NCBI GenBank assembly: GCA_014379045.1
Contig: JACMMK010000376.1
Coordinates: forward strand, 1-8,081
Reading direction: 5' to 3'
DNA length: 8,081 bases
Source of the DNA: Burkholderiales bacterium
Lineage (GTDB): Bacteria > Pseudomonadota > Gammaproteobacteria > Burkholderiales > CAIKXV01
Under the pieces are notes generated by a model. That model saw nothing but the letters and a program-made list of their open reading frames with translations. It was not told where the DNA came from and did no database searches. A program made the position numbers and the translations under genes. The number at the start of each line of letters is the position of its first letter. Position 1 is the first letter of the stretch. Of the stretch, positions 1 to 5,917 are shown piece after piece.

Positions 1-573
1 ACTGCGGTGCCCGGCGATCACGACCTGATTCGGGGCGTTGAAATTGACCGCTTCGACCACCTCGCCCTGCGCCGCGTCGGCGCACGCCTGGCGCACGAGG
101 TCATCGGACAGACCGAGGATCGCCGCCATTGCCCCCGTGCCGACCGGCACCGCATCCTGCATCGCCTGCGCGCGGAAACGCACGGTGCGCACCGCATCGA
201 CCAACGTCATTGCGCCCGCGGCGACCAGTGCCGAGTACTCCCCGAGACTGTGCCCGGCGACGACCGCCGGCGGCGGTCCACCGCGCGCCACCCACTCGCG
301 CCATACCGCGGCGCCCGCGGTCAGCATCACCGGCTGGGTGTTCACCGTCGCGTCGAGGGCAGCGTCGGGGCCGCGCTCGACCAGCGCCCAGAGGTCTTCG
401 CCGAGTGCGGCGGAGGCTTCTTCGAAGGTGGCGCGAACCGTCGCACAGTCGATGAAACCACGCATCATGCCGACCGATTGCGACCCCTGGCCGGGGAACA
501 CGAACGAGAACTGCCGTGCATGCGCGCGCGCTTCGCTCACCTGTCCACCCGCGTCGTCCACGGCGTTCACCAT
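1..573 (-). CDS. fabD: Malonyl-CoA:ACP transacylase (FabD), 3' end cut by the window
   Basis: FabD moves the malonyl group from malonyl-CoA to acyl carrier protein, supplying the extender unit for type II fatty acid synthesis in the cytosol. 191 residues are visible. The family signature FPGQGSQSVGM lies at residues 26-36, and the nucleophile elbow GHSLGEYSAL at 107-116 carries the catalytic Ser109. The active-site Arg (134, in VRFRAQAMQ) is also present; the C-terminal catalytic His lies beyond the window. The start is uncertain. ATG at 573 overlaps the fabH stop by 7 nt and GTG at 570 overlaps it as GTGA; either suits translational coupling. A GTG at 540 would give a length nearer E. coli FabD, since the ATG adds about 17 residues before the conserved core. 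No strong Shine-Dalgarno is seen for the first two. It is the fifth visible gene of the yceD-rpmF-plsX-fabH-fabD run. Identity is near certain; only the start is open. Confidence 0.97.
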   Translation of the reverse strand, partial: MVNAVDDAGGQVSEARAHARQFSFVFPGQGSQSVGMMRGFIDCATVRATFEEASAALGEDLWALVERGPDAALDATVNTQPVMLTAGAAVWREWVARGGPPPAVVAGHSLGEYSALVAAGAMTLVDAVRTVRFRAQAMQDAVPVGTGAMAAILGLSDDLVRQACADAAQGEVVEAVNFNAPNQVVIAGHRS

Positions 574-1571
574 CGGATCAACACCGAGCCCCAGGTGAAG
601 CCGCCGCCGACGCCCTCGAGCATCACATGCTGCCCGGTGCGGATGCGGCCGTCGCGCACCGCCTCGTCGAGCGCGAGGGGAATCGATGCCGCCGAAGTGT
701 TCGCGTGGCGATCGACGGTGACGACGACCCGCTCCATCGGGATGCCGAGTTTGCGCGCGGTCGCCTCGATGATGCGCAGGTTCGCCTGGTGCGGGATCAG
801 CCAGTCGATGTCAGTCGGCGCCAGCGCGTTCGCGTCGAGCGCCTCGTGGGCGACTTCGGCCAGGACCTTGACTGCAAATCGAAAGACGGTGTTGCCGTCC
901 ATATGGACGAACGGCGAGCCTTCGATCCGACCGTGGTCGATGCGGCCCGGCACCCCTAAAATGTCGCTGTAGCTGCCGTCGGCGTGCAGATGCGTGGAGA
1001 GGATGCCCGGTGCGTCGGCGGCGCTCAGTATCACCGCTCCCGCGCCGTCGCCGAACAACACGCAGGTCGAGCGGTCGCTCCAGTCGAGGATGCGTGAATA
1101 CACCTCGGCGCCGACCACCAGCGCGTGGCGACACTGTCCGGTGCGCAGCGCAGAATCGGCCGCGGCGAGCGCGTAGACGAAACCGCTGCATACCGCCTGC
1201 AGGTCGTACGCCGGACTGCCCCGGTTCCCCAGCTTGTGCTGCAAGATGCAGGCGGTGCTCGGAAACACCATGTCGGGGGTGGTGGTTGCGACAATGATCA
1301 GTCCGAGGTCCGCGGCCGCGATGCCGGCGCGTTCGAGCGCGCGCTGCGACGCCCGATACGCAAGGTCGCTCGCAAGTTCGCCTGCGGCGGCGACATGGCG
1401 CTGCCGGATGCCGGTGCGCGTGGCGATCCAGGTATCGGACGTGTCGACCCGCGTCGCCAGTTCGTCGTTGGTCACGCAGCGCTCCGGCAGATAGCCGCCG
1501 GTGCCGGTGATGCGCGAGTACACCGGGCGCGCCGACCCGGAGGCGCGTACGGGCGCGACGTCGCCGTTCAT
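567..1571 (-). CDS. fabH: Beta-ketoacyl-ACP synthase III (FabH)
   Basis: FabH condenses an acyl-CoA primer, usually acetyl-CoA, with malonyl-ACP and so starts each fatty acid chain. The 334-residue protein has the thiolase fold with a complete Cys-His-Asn triad: Cys128 in LQAVCSGFVYAL, His261 in LIPHQANLRIIEA and Asn291 in HANTSAAS. It ends with the family's glycine-rich GVGGGFTWGS segment. The triad spacing matches E. coli FabH with an offset of 16-17, so the N terminus carries about 16 extra residues before the conserved YSRITGTGGYLPE. The chosen ATG at 1571 overlaps the plsX stop as ATGA, which favours coupled translation. A GTG at 1523 (residue 17) would give the canonical length and cannot be excluded. 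The frame stays open upstream into plsX, but that part is antisense-free overlap and not part of the protein. The fabH stop overlaps the fabD start. Confidence 0.97.
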   Translation of the reverse strand: MNGDVAPVRASGSARPVYSRITGTGGYLPERCVTNDELATRVDTSDTWIATRTGIRQRHVAAAGELASDLAYRASQRALERAGIAAADLGLIIVATTTPDMVFPSTACILQHKLGNRGSPAYDLQAVCSGFVYALAAADSALRTGQCRHALVVGAEVYSRILDWSDRSTCVLFGDGAGAVILSAADAPGILSTHLHADGSYSDILGVPGRIDHGRIEGSPFVHMDGNTVFRFAVKVLAEVAHEALDANALAPTDIDWLIPHQANLRIIEATARKLGIPMERVVVTVDRHANTSAASIPLALDEAVRDGRIRTGQHVMLEGVGGGFTWGSVLIRW

Positions 1572-2587
1572 GCCGCGCCCCGCTGCAATTCGTTGACGCG
1601 CTCGCCGATACGCGCTGAAAGGCCGCTGCGCACTTCCTCGACCGCACGCCGGAGCGCGAAGCCGAAGGCGAAACTGTCCGCCGAGCCGTGGCTCTTGACC
1701 ACGACGCCGTGCAGGCCGAGCAGGCTCGCGCCGTTGTAGCGGCGATGGTCGACGCTGCGCTTGAACGACTTCATCACCGGCAGCGCGCTGAGACACGACA
1801 GGCGCGTGAGCCAGGTGCGCTCGACCTCGCGGCGCAGCATGCCGCCGAGCATCTGCGCCAGACCCTCCGACGTCTTCAACGCGACATTGCCGACGAAGCC
1901 GTCGCAGACAATCACGTCGACCGTGCCCTTGTAGATGTCGTCGCCTTCGACATTGCCGTAGAAGTTCAGGCCGCTCGCGCGCAGCAGTTCAGCCGCCTGC
2001 TTGACCGTGTCGTTGCCCTTGATGTCTTCGACGCCAATGTTGAGCAGGCCGACGCTCGGCGAATCGATGTGATCGAGCGCACCGGCCAGACTCGCCCCCA
2101 TGATGCCGAACTGGAGCAGTTGCATCGGCGTGCAATCGACATTGGCGCCGAGGTCGAGCATGTAGGTGCGCCCCTTCATCGTCGGCAGCACGCCGCCAAT
2201 CGCGGGACGCTCGATGCCGCTCAGCGTCTTCAGCACGAAGCGCGAGGTTGCCATCAACGCGCCGGTGTTGCCCGCGCTGATGCAGGCATGCGCTTCGCCC
2301 GACTTGACCAGATTGATCGCCACCCGCATCGACGACTTCTTCTTGTTGCGCAGTGCACCGGCCGGCGCTTCGTCCATCGTCACGACTTCGGGTGCATGCA
2401 GTACGCGCAGCCGCTCGCTCTCCTTGCGGCCTGCCGCCTTCAGCGCCCCCGACACGGCGTCGGACAACCCGACCAACACGATCGAGAGGTCAGAATCGGC
2501 GTCCACCGCGGCGAGCGCGGACGGAACCGTGACTTCCGGCCCGTGGTCTCCGCCCATGCAGTCGACCGCGACGACGACTTTGGACAC
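1568..2587 (-). CDS. plsX: Phosphate acyltransferase PlsX
   Basis: PlsX makes acyl-phosphate from acyl-ACP and inorganic phosphate. PlsY then uses it to acylate glycerol-3-phosphate, so PlsX links fatty acid synthesis to phospholipid synthesis. It is a soluble enzyme that acts peripherally at the membrane. The 339 residues match the family length (E. coli about 356). Conserved blocks are VAVDCMGGDHGPEVTVPSAL near the N terminus, ISAGNTGALMATS at 103-115, MLDLGANVDC at 143-152, GNVEGDDI at 211-218 and CDGFVGNVALKTSEG at 228-242. The start is GTG at 2587. No purine-rich ribosome-binding site is visible before it, but this start places the conserved VAVDCMGGD block where it sits in homologues. 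rpmF lies 89 bp upstream, with a small UUCG-loop hairpin between, and fabH overlaps its end by 4 nt. The rpmF-plsX-fabH order is a classic bacterial arrangement. Confidence 0.97.
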   Translation of the reverse strand: MSKVVVAVDCMGGDHGPEVTVPSALAAVDADSDLSIVLVGLSDAVSGALKAAGRKESERLRVLHAPEVVTMDEAPAGALRNKKKSSMRVAINLVKSGEAHACISAGNTGALMATSRFVLKTLSGIERPAIGGVLPTMKGRTYMLDLGANVDCTPMQLLQFGIMGASLAGALDHIDSPSVGLLNIGVEDIKGNDTVKQAAELLRASGLNFYGNVEGDDIYKGTVDVIVCDGFVGNVALKTSEGLAQMLGGMLRREVERTWLTRLSCLSALPVMKSFKRSVDHRRYNGASLLGLHGVVVKSHGSADSFAFGFALRRAVEEVRSGLSARIGERVNELQRGAA

Positions 2588-2618
2588 GATCAGCGGCGAC
2601 GCGCGCTGGGAACGGATG

Positions 2619-2632
2619 CCGGACGAATCCGG
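2619..2632 (-). other. Hairpin with UUCG loop between rpmF and plsX
   Basis: In the minus-strand transcript the sequence reads CCGGA, UUCG, UCCGG: a perfect 5-bp stem closing a UUCG loop, about 31 nt upstream of the plsX start. No run of U follows, so it is not a classic intrinsic terminator. It might mark an mRNA processing or stability boundary between the abundant ribosomal cistron and the lipid genes, but that is inference. A stem this short can arise by chance in GC-rich DNA. Confidence 0.35.
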
Positions 2633-2676
2633 TCGAGACTCAAGCGGCTGCCCGGGTGCCGGTCGCGCGCTGGCGC

Positions 2677-2856
2677 TCAGTCTTTCTTGCCGGCCATGAC
2701 CTTCTTGCCGCGGTAATAGCCCGACGGACTCACATGATGGCGCAGATGCACCTCACCGGTCGTCGGCTCGACCCCGAGCGGCGCCGGATGCAGAAAATCG
2801 TGGGCGCGACGCATGTTGCGACGGGAAGGCGACTTCTTGTTCTGCTGAACTGCCAT
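2677..2856 (-). CDS. rpmF: 50S ribosomal protein L32 (RpmF)
   Basis: L32 is a small basic protein of the large ribosomal subunit. The 59-residue product begins MAVQQNKKSPSRRNMRR and contains LRHHVSPSGYYRGKKV at about 38-53. Both blocks align directly with E. coli L32 (MAVQQNKPTRSKRGMRR and LRHHITADGYYRGRKV). It has no cysteine, so it is the non-zinc form of L32. The ATG at 2856 has a good ribosome-binding site (AAGAGG, 6-8 nt upstream) that overlaps the yceD stop codon TAA. Only 11 bp separate the two genes, so they should be co-transcribed and possibly coupled. The stop is TGA at 2679-2677. Length, composition and neighbours agree, so the identification is secure. Confidence 0.97.
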   Translation of the reverse strand: MAVQQNKKSPSRRNMRRAHDFLHPAPLGVEPTTGEVHLRHHVSPSGYYRGKKVMAGKKD

Positions 2857-2867
2857 GATGAAACCTC

Positions 2868-3404
2868 TTAGTCTTTGCTGTCTTGTCCAGTGCCGTCGCG
2901 TTGCGACGACAATCTACCCAGTGCTGCGAACGGATGTTCGACTTTCGCCGCGCCCGACCCCACTACGGTCTCGGCCTCGGCACGGCAATCCTGCATTCCA
3001 TGTACATCGTGGCGTGGCGCGATCGGCCATTGCAGCAACAGCTCGTCTTCCACCAGTTCCACGACACTCAGTGCTTCCGATGCCGGAATGGCATCGATAC
3101 CCTCGTCATCGGCCAGATCGAGTTCCGCGTCGCCGCGCGCGATGCGCATCCGATTCTGGATCTGCACCGGCCAGCGCATCGCTCCCAGGCATCGAAGACA
3201 CCTGACCATCAGCCAACCTTCGATCTTCAGTTCAAGCGCCGGCTTGTCGTCCCACACGAGCCCGCGTACCTCGTATCGAAGCTCTCCCGCCCGGTCGACC
3301 AGGCTGTCGACCAAGCGCGTGAAACTCTCGCCCTGGAGCGTGCCGCCGCATTGGCTGCCAGCGCGCGCGAAGGCGACGCTGTCGATGACCGGAGTGTGCA
3401 ACAT
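2868..3404 (-). CDS. yceD: DUF177 family protein YceD, 23S rRNA accumulation protein
   Basis: A DUF177/YceD protein of 178 residues. Members are almost always encoded just upstream of rpmF and are linked to 23S rRNA accumulation or ribosome assembly; the molecular mechanism is not well defined. Visible marks are the CLRC pair (Cys69, Cys72), a third cysteine in MQDC (Cys140), the acidic SVVELVEDELLLQWPIAPRHD stretch at about 113-133, and the C-terminal HPFAALGRL. All of these match E. coli YceD (CQRC, VEDEIILALPVVPVHD, NPFAVLASL). ATG at 3404 gives the family's N terminus. An in-frame ATG at 3485 would place the promoter inside the gene and overlap maf, so I rejected it. No Shine-Dalgarno precedes the ATG; instead a near-consensus promoter ends 9 bp before it, so the mRNA may be close to leaderless. 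First gene of the fab-containing operon. Confidence 0.93.
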   Translation of the reverse strand: MLHTPVIDSVAFARAGSQCGGTLQGESFTRLVDSLVDRAGELRYEVRGLVWDDKPALELKIEGWLMVRCLRCLGAMRWPVQIQNRMRIARGDAELDLADDEGIDAIPASEALSVVELVEDELLLQWPIAPRHDVHGMQDCRAEAETVVGSGAAKVEHPFAALGRLSSQRDGTGQDSKD

Positions 3405-3413
3405 AAACGTCGG

Positions 3414-3442
3414 ATAATATTGCGGTTTCTCGTTGCTGTCAA
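3414..3442 (-). promoter_or_regulatory. Sigma-70 promoter for yceD-rpmF-plsX-fabH-fabD
   Basis: On the minus strand, a perfect TTGACA at 3442-3437 is followed by exactly 17 bp and then TATTAT (5 of 6 matches to TATAAT) at 3419-3414. The expected transcription start is at about 3410-3407, only 2-6 nt before the yceD ATG at 3404. This is the best promoter in the window and fits the first gene of the operon. On the opposite strand the same AT-rich box reads GATAAT (3413-3418), a possible but weaker -10 for maf. Placement and match are seen directly; activity is inferred. Confidence 0.75.
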
Positions 3443-3475
3443 AGATTCGCCGTGGCGCCTGCGGCGGGATTGCCG

Positions 3476-4054
3476 ATGCCTGCATTGATTCTTGCTTCGA
3501 CCTCGACCTATCGCCGCGCGCTGCTCGAGCGGCTGGGTATCGCGTTCTCGGTCGCCGCGCCCCATACGGATGAAACCCCGCACGCGGGAGAACGCCCGTT
3601 CGATCTCGCCGCCCGCCTGGCGCGCGCGAAGGCCCTCGATGTCGGCGCCGCGCAGCCTGGCGCGGTGGTGATCGGAGCCGATCAGGTCGCCGATCTCGAC
3701 GGCGAGCCGATCAACAAACCGGAAACCCACGCGCGCGCGGTCGAACAGCTGCGCCTGCTGCGCGGGCGGCGAGTCGTCTTTCACAGCGCGCTGTGCCTCG
3801 CGCAGCACGATACCGCCCGGGCGGTCGTCGAAGTGGTCGAGACGCAGGTGCGCTACCGGCAGTTCGACGATGCGCAGATCGAGCGTTACCTGCGCGCCGA
3901 ACGCCCCTACGACTGCGCCGGCAGCGCGAAAGCTGAGGGACTCGGCATCGTGCTGGTGGAGTCGATCCGCGGCGACGACCCGACCGCGTTGATCGGGTTG
4001 CCGCTGATCGCGCTGACACGGTTGCTGCCGGAGTTCGGTATCCCGGTGCTTTGA
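3476..4054 (+). CDS. yceF: Maf-family nucleotide pyrophosphatase, YceF-type
   Basis: Maf proteins hydrolyse non-canonical nucleoside triphosphates to monophosphates. The YceF subgroup prefers 7-methyl-GTP, as characterised for the E. coli protein. The 192 residues contain LILASTSTYRRALLERL at 4-20, the acidic DETPHAGERP at 32-41, the catalytic-base motif IGADQV at 66-71 (Asp69), NKPETHARA at 80-88, and CAGSAKAEGLGI at 147-158. The DQV and CAGS..(S/A)EG forms follow YceF rather than YhdE, the dTTP/UTP pyrophosphatase. ATG at 3476 matches the E. coli start (MPKLILASTS) and has a weak GGGA six bases upstream. An in-frame GTG at 3452 would add eight residues and is less likely. It lies divergent from yceD across 71 bp and convergent with sppA. 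Substrate preference is inferred from motifs. Confidence 0.93.
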   Translation: MPALILASTSTYRRALLERLGIAFSVAAPHTDETPHAGERPFDLAARLARAKALDVGAAQPGAVVIGADQVADLDGEPINKPETHARAVEQLRLLRGRRVVFHSALCLAQHDTARAVVEVVETQVRYRQFDDAQIERYLRAERPYDCAGSAKAEGLGIVLVESIRGDDPTALIGLPLIALTRLLPEFGIPVL

Positions 4055-4059
4055 ACGCG

Positions 4060-4081
4060 CGGATAACACCCGGATAACACC
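4060..4081. repeat. 11-bp tandem duplication after maf
   Basis: Two exact head-to-tail copies of CGGATAACACC (4060-4070 and 4071-4081) begin 6 bp after the maf stop codon, in the convergent maf/sppA gap. This looks like a local slippage or duplication product. No function is evident. Confidence 0.85.
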
Positions 4082-4088
4082 CCGGCAC

Positions 4089-4121
4089 TGCGGTACCGCA
4101 ATTCGCCTTTCAGGTGCGAAT
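4089..4121. other. Palindrome and hairpin in the maf/sppA convergent gap
   Basis: A perfect 12-bp palindrome (TGCGGTACCGCA, 4089-4100) is directly followed by an inverted repeat, ATTCGC at 4101-4106 and GCGAAT at 4116-4121, with a 9-nt loop that can itself pair as CCT/AGG. It lies between the ends of two converging genes, where a bidirectional terminator is expected. Neither strand has a U-run after the stem, so intrinsic termination is unproven. The structure could equally protect 3' ends. Confidence 0.35.
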
Positions 4122-4136
4122 CACAGCGCACCGTGA

Positions 4137-5096
4137 TCAGCGCATCGGCGAATGCCGCGCGCCGGTCGCCAGGCCCCAGAACGCCTCGGCCGAGGCCGCG
4201 CCGAACCGCTTCGCCACCCGCTCGGCGATGTTCTCGCGCGCGGTGTAGTCGACGATGTTCTCCGCCTTGATCACCTCGCGCGCCACGTAGTCGACGCTGC
4301 CCAGTCCGTCGGCCAGGCCGAGCTCGATGCTGCGTTCGCCGGTCCAGATGAGGCCGCTGAAGATCTCCGGGGCAGGCTTCAGACGGTCGCCCCGGCCCTT
4401 CTTCACGACGTCGATGAACTGCGCGTGGATGTCGTCGAGCATCGTCTGCGCGTATTCGCGCTGCTTGGGCTGCAGCGGCGAAAACGGATCGAGAAAGCCT
4501 TTGTTGTCGCCGGCGGTGAGCAGGCGACGTTCGACCCCGAGCTTGTCGAGCACACCGGAGAACCCGAAGCCGTCCATCAGCACGCCGATCGAGCCGATTA
4601 GACTCGCCTTATTGACATAGATCCGGTCCGCGGCAACCGCGATGTAATAGCCGCCCGAGGCACAGATGTCCTCGACCACCGCGTACAGCGGCACGTTCGG
4701 ATACAACTCCCGCAGCCGGCGTATCTCCTCGTTGATCAAACCGGCGTGCACCGGGCTGCCGCCGGGACTGTTGATGCGCAGCACCACGCCTTGTGTATTG
4801 CTGTCCTTGAACGCGGCCTGGAGCCCCGCCGTGATCTGATCGGACGATGCGGCACTGTCGCCAGAGATCACCCCGTTCACCTGCACCAGCGCCGTGTGCT
4901 TGCCGGGTGAGGTCATCTCGCGCGCACCGAACCAGCCCGCGGCGATGAACAACAGCAGGAACAGGTAGAGGAAGGTCAACGACTTGAAGAAGATTCCCCA
5001 GTAGCGCCCGCGCCGCTGCTCCTGCAGCGCCGAGGTGGCGAGCTTCTCCAATACCTTGCGTTCCCAATTCTCTTCATGCTGTTCGGGCAGACTCAT
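4137..5096 (-). CDS. sppA: Signal peptide peptidase SppA-type serine protease (S49), short form
   Basis: A membrane-anchored S49 protease of the kind that degrades cleaved signal peptides. The 319-residue protein has a charged cytoplasmic N terminus (1-35), one membrane segment at about 36-57 (FFKSLTFLYLFLLLF onward), and then the ClpP-like catalytic domain. The Ser/Lys dyad is visible: Ser147 in EDICASGGYYIA and Lys199 in TAGDNKGF, 52 residues apart as in the short B. subtilis enzyme. Other family motifs are LRINSPGGSP at about 106-115, GSIGVLMDGFG at 168-178, and VKKGRGDRL with FSGLIWTGERSIELGLADGLG. It is half the size of the duplicated E. coli SppA. ATG at 5096 has a good AAGGA about 7 nt upstream. 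The frame stays open far upstream, but that part shows no protein features. It probably forms an operon with the phosphatase and rluC; Pseudomonas has the same neighbours. Confidence 0.93.
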   Translation of the reverse strand: MSLPEQHEENWERKVLEKLATSALQEQRRGRYWGIFFKSLTFLYLFLLLFIAAGWFGAREMTSPGKHTALVQVNGVISGDSAASSDQITAGLQAAFKDSNTQGVVLRINSPGGSPVHAGLINEEIRRLRELYPNVPLYAVVEDICASGGYYIAVAADRIYVNKASLIGSIGVLMDGFGFSGVLDKLGVERRLLTAGDNKGFLDPFSPLQPKQREYAQTMLDDIHAQFIDVVKKGRGDRLKPAPEIFSGLIWTGERSIELGLADGLGSVDYVAREVIKAENIVDYTARENIAERVAKRFGAASAEAFWGLATGARHSPMR

Positions 5097-5260
5097 CTGG
5101 ATTTCCTTCGAGGGTCGAATCGTGTCGTGCGGCGCAACGCGCGCGCACGGTGCGCGCTGGCGCCGTGGTGCCGGGGGCCGATCATGCACGAAGCGATGTC
5201 GGGGGGTCCGTGCGCACGCGCGAGTCGACCGGGCGAATCGGCGCTGGCGCGCGGCGCCAC
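5097..5260. other. 164-bp GC-rich gap between sppA and the HAD phosphatase gene
   Basis: No convincing gene on either strand. The stretch is very GC-rich and contains a perfect inverted repeat, GCGCGCAC at 5141-5148 and GTGCGCGC at 5150-5157 (as RNA, 7 bp with a 3-nt loop), plus an 8-bp palindrome GTGCGCAC at 5210-5217. The only clear signal is the sppA ribosome-binding site next to 5097. The hairpin lies about 45-60 nt upstream of the sppA ATG, so it could affect mRNA processing; no U-run follows it. Confidence 0.5.
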
Positions 5261-5917
5261 TCAGGCATGCTGCGTGAGCCAGCGCTGCAGGTCGCTGAAG
5301 CGATCGACGCAGGTCAGCGGCCCCGCCTCGATCAACGCCGGTTTCGGATGCGCGCCGTAGGCGACGGCAATCGCCGCGACTCCAGCGGCGCGCGCCATCT
5401 GCAGATCGTGCGTGGTGTCGCCGATCATCAGGCTGCGCGCGGGGCCGACGCCCAGCTCCGCGAACAGTTCGAACAGCATCGTCGGATCGGGTTTGGATGC
5501 GGTCTCGTCGGCGCAGCGGGTGGCATCGAAGCAATTGACGACGCCCAGGTTGAGCAGCGCCCGGTCGAGACCCCGGCGTGTCTTGCCGGTCGCCACCGCG
5601 AGACGAAAGCCCTGCGCGCGCAGTTCGACGAGGGCCTCGCGCGCGCCTTCGAACAGCGGTACCTGCGCATCGCTCGCGAAATAGTGCGTGCGGTAGCGAT
5701 CGGCGAGCCGGCGGTAGTCCGACACCGGCAACTCTGGCACCAGATGCGCCATCGCGTCGTCCAACCCGAGTCCGATCACGTAGCGCGCACGTTCGTCGCT
5801 CGGTACCGGAACGTCCAGGTCGGCGCACGCCTGCTGGATGCTGCGTGCGATCAACCCGGCCGAATCGGCAAGGGTGCCGTCCCAGTCGAAGATCAACAGG
5901 TCAAACTGCTGGGGCAT
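5261..5917 (-). CDS. HAD-superfamily phosphatase, phosphoglycolate phosphatase-like
   Basis: A haloacid dehalogenase-type phosphatase of 218 residues with all four motifs. Motif I is FDWDGTLADS (Asp11 nucleophile, Asp13 acid/base). Motif II is Thr110 in AVATGKTRRGL. Motif III is Lys142 in SKPDP. Motif IV is MIGDTTHDLQMA (Asp167, Asp171). A helical C1 cap lies between about residues 18 and 85, as in the Gph/PGP group. The closest functional guess is phosphoglycolate phosphatase, but the substrate cannot be told from motifs; MupP and pyrophosphatase-type relatives look alike. ATG at 5917 places the protein start just before motif I and overlaps the end of rluC by 17 nt, suggesting translational coupling. 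No strong Shine-Dalgarno is visible. An earlier in-frame ATG at 5965 would add a Cys- and Arg-containing leader unlike the family. sppA follows after 164 bp. Confidence 0.9.
   Translation of the reverse strand: MPQQFDLLIFDWDGTLADSAGLIARSIQQACADLDVPVPSDERARYVIGLGLDDAMAHLVPELPVSDYRRLADRYRTHYFASDAQVPLFEGAREALVELRAQGFRLAVATGKTRRGLDRALLNLGVVNCFDATRCADETASKPDPTMLFELFAELGVGPARSLMIGDTTHDLQMARAAGVAAIAVAYGAHPKPALIEAGPLTCVDRFSDLQRWLTQHA

Noticed and set aside
1688..2716. 342-codon plus-strand open frame opposite plsX
   Set aside because: Arg/Gln/His-rich shadow of the plsX reading frame; PlsX is unmistakable on the other strand.
3452..3475. Upstream GTG start for maf
   Set aside because: It would add MAPAAGLP before the conserved MPALILAS start that matches E. 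coli YceF; the ATG at 3476 also has a weak GGGA at proper spacing.
3227..4069. 280-codon minus-strand open frame across maf and the yceD start
   Set aside because: It runs antisense to a clear maf gene and through the yceD promoter; composition is typical of a shadow frame.
4060..4081. GGATAACA resemblance to a lac operator half-site, twice
   Set aside because: The match is short, lies after a stop codon between converging genes, and no LacI-type regulator or sugar gene is nearby.
5097..5828. In-frame upstream extension of sppA (to 563 codons)
   Set aside because: The added part is Arg/Ala-rich, lies opposite or out of frame with the HAD phosphatase gene and has no protein features; sppA has a clear ribosome-binding site and family start at 5096.
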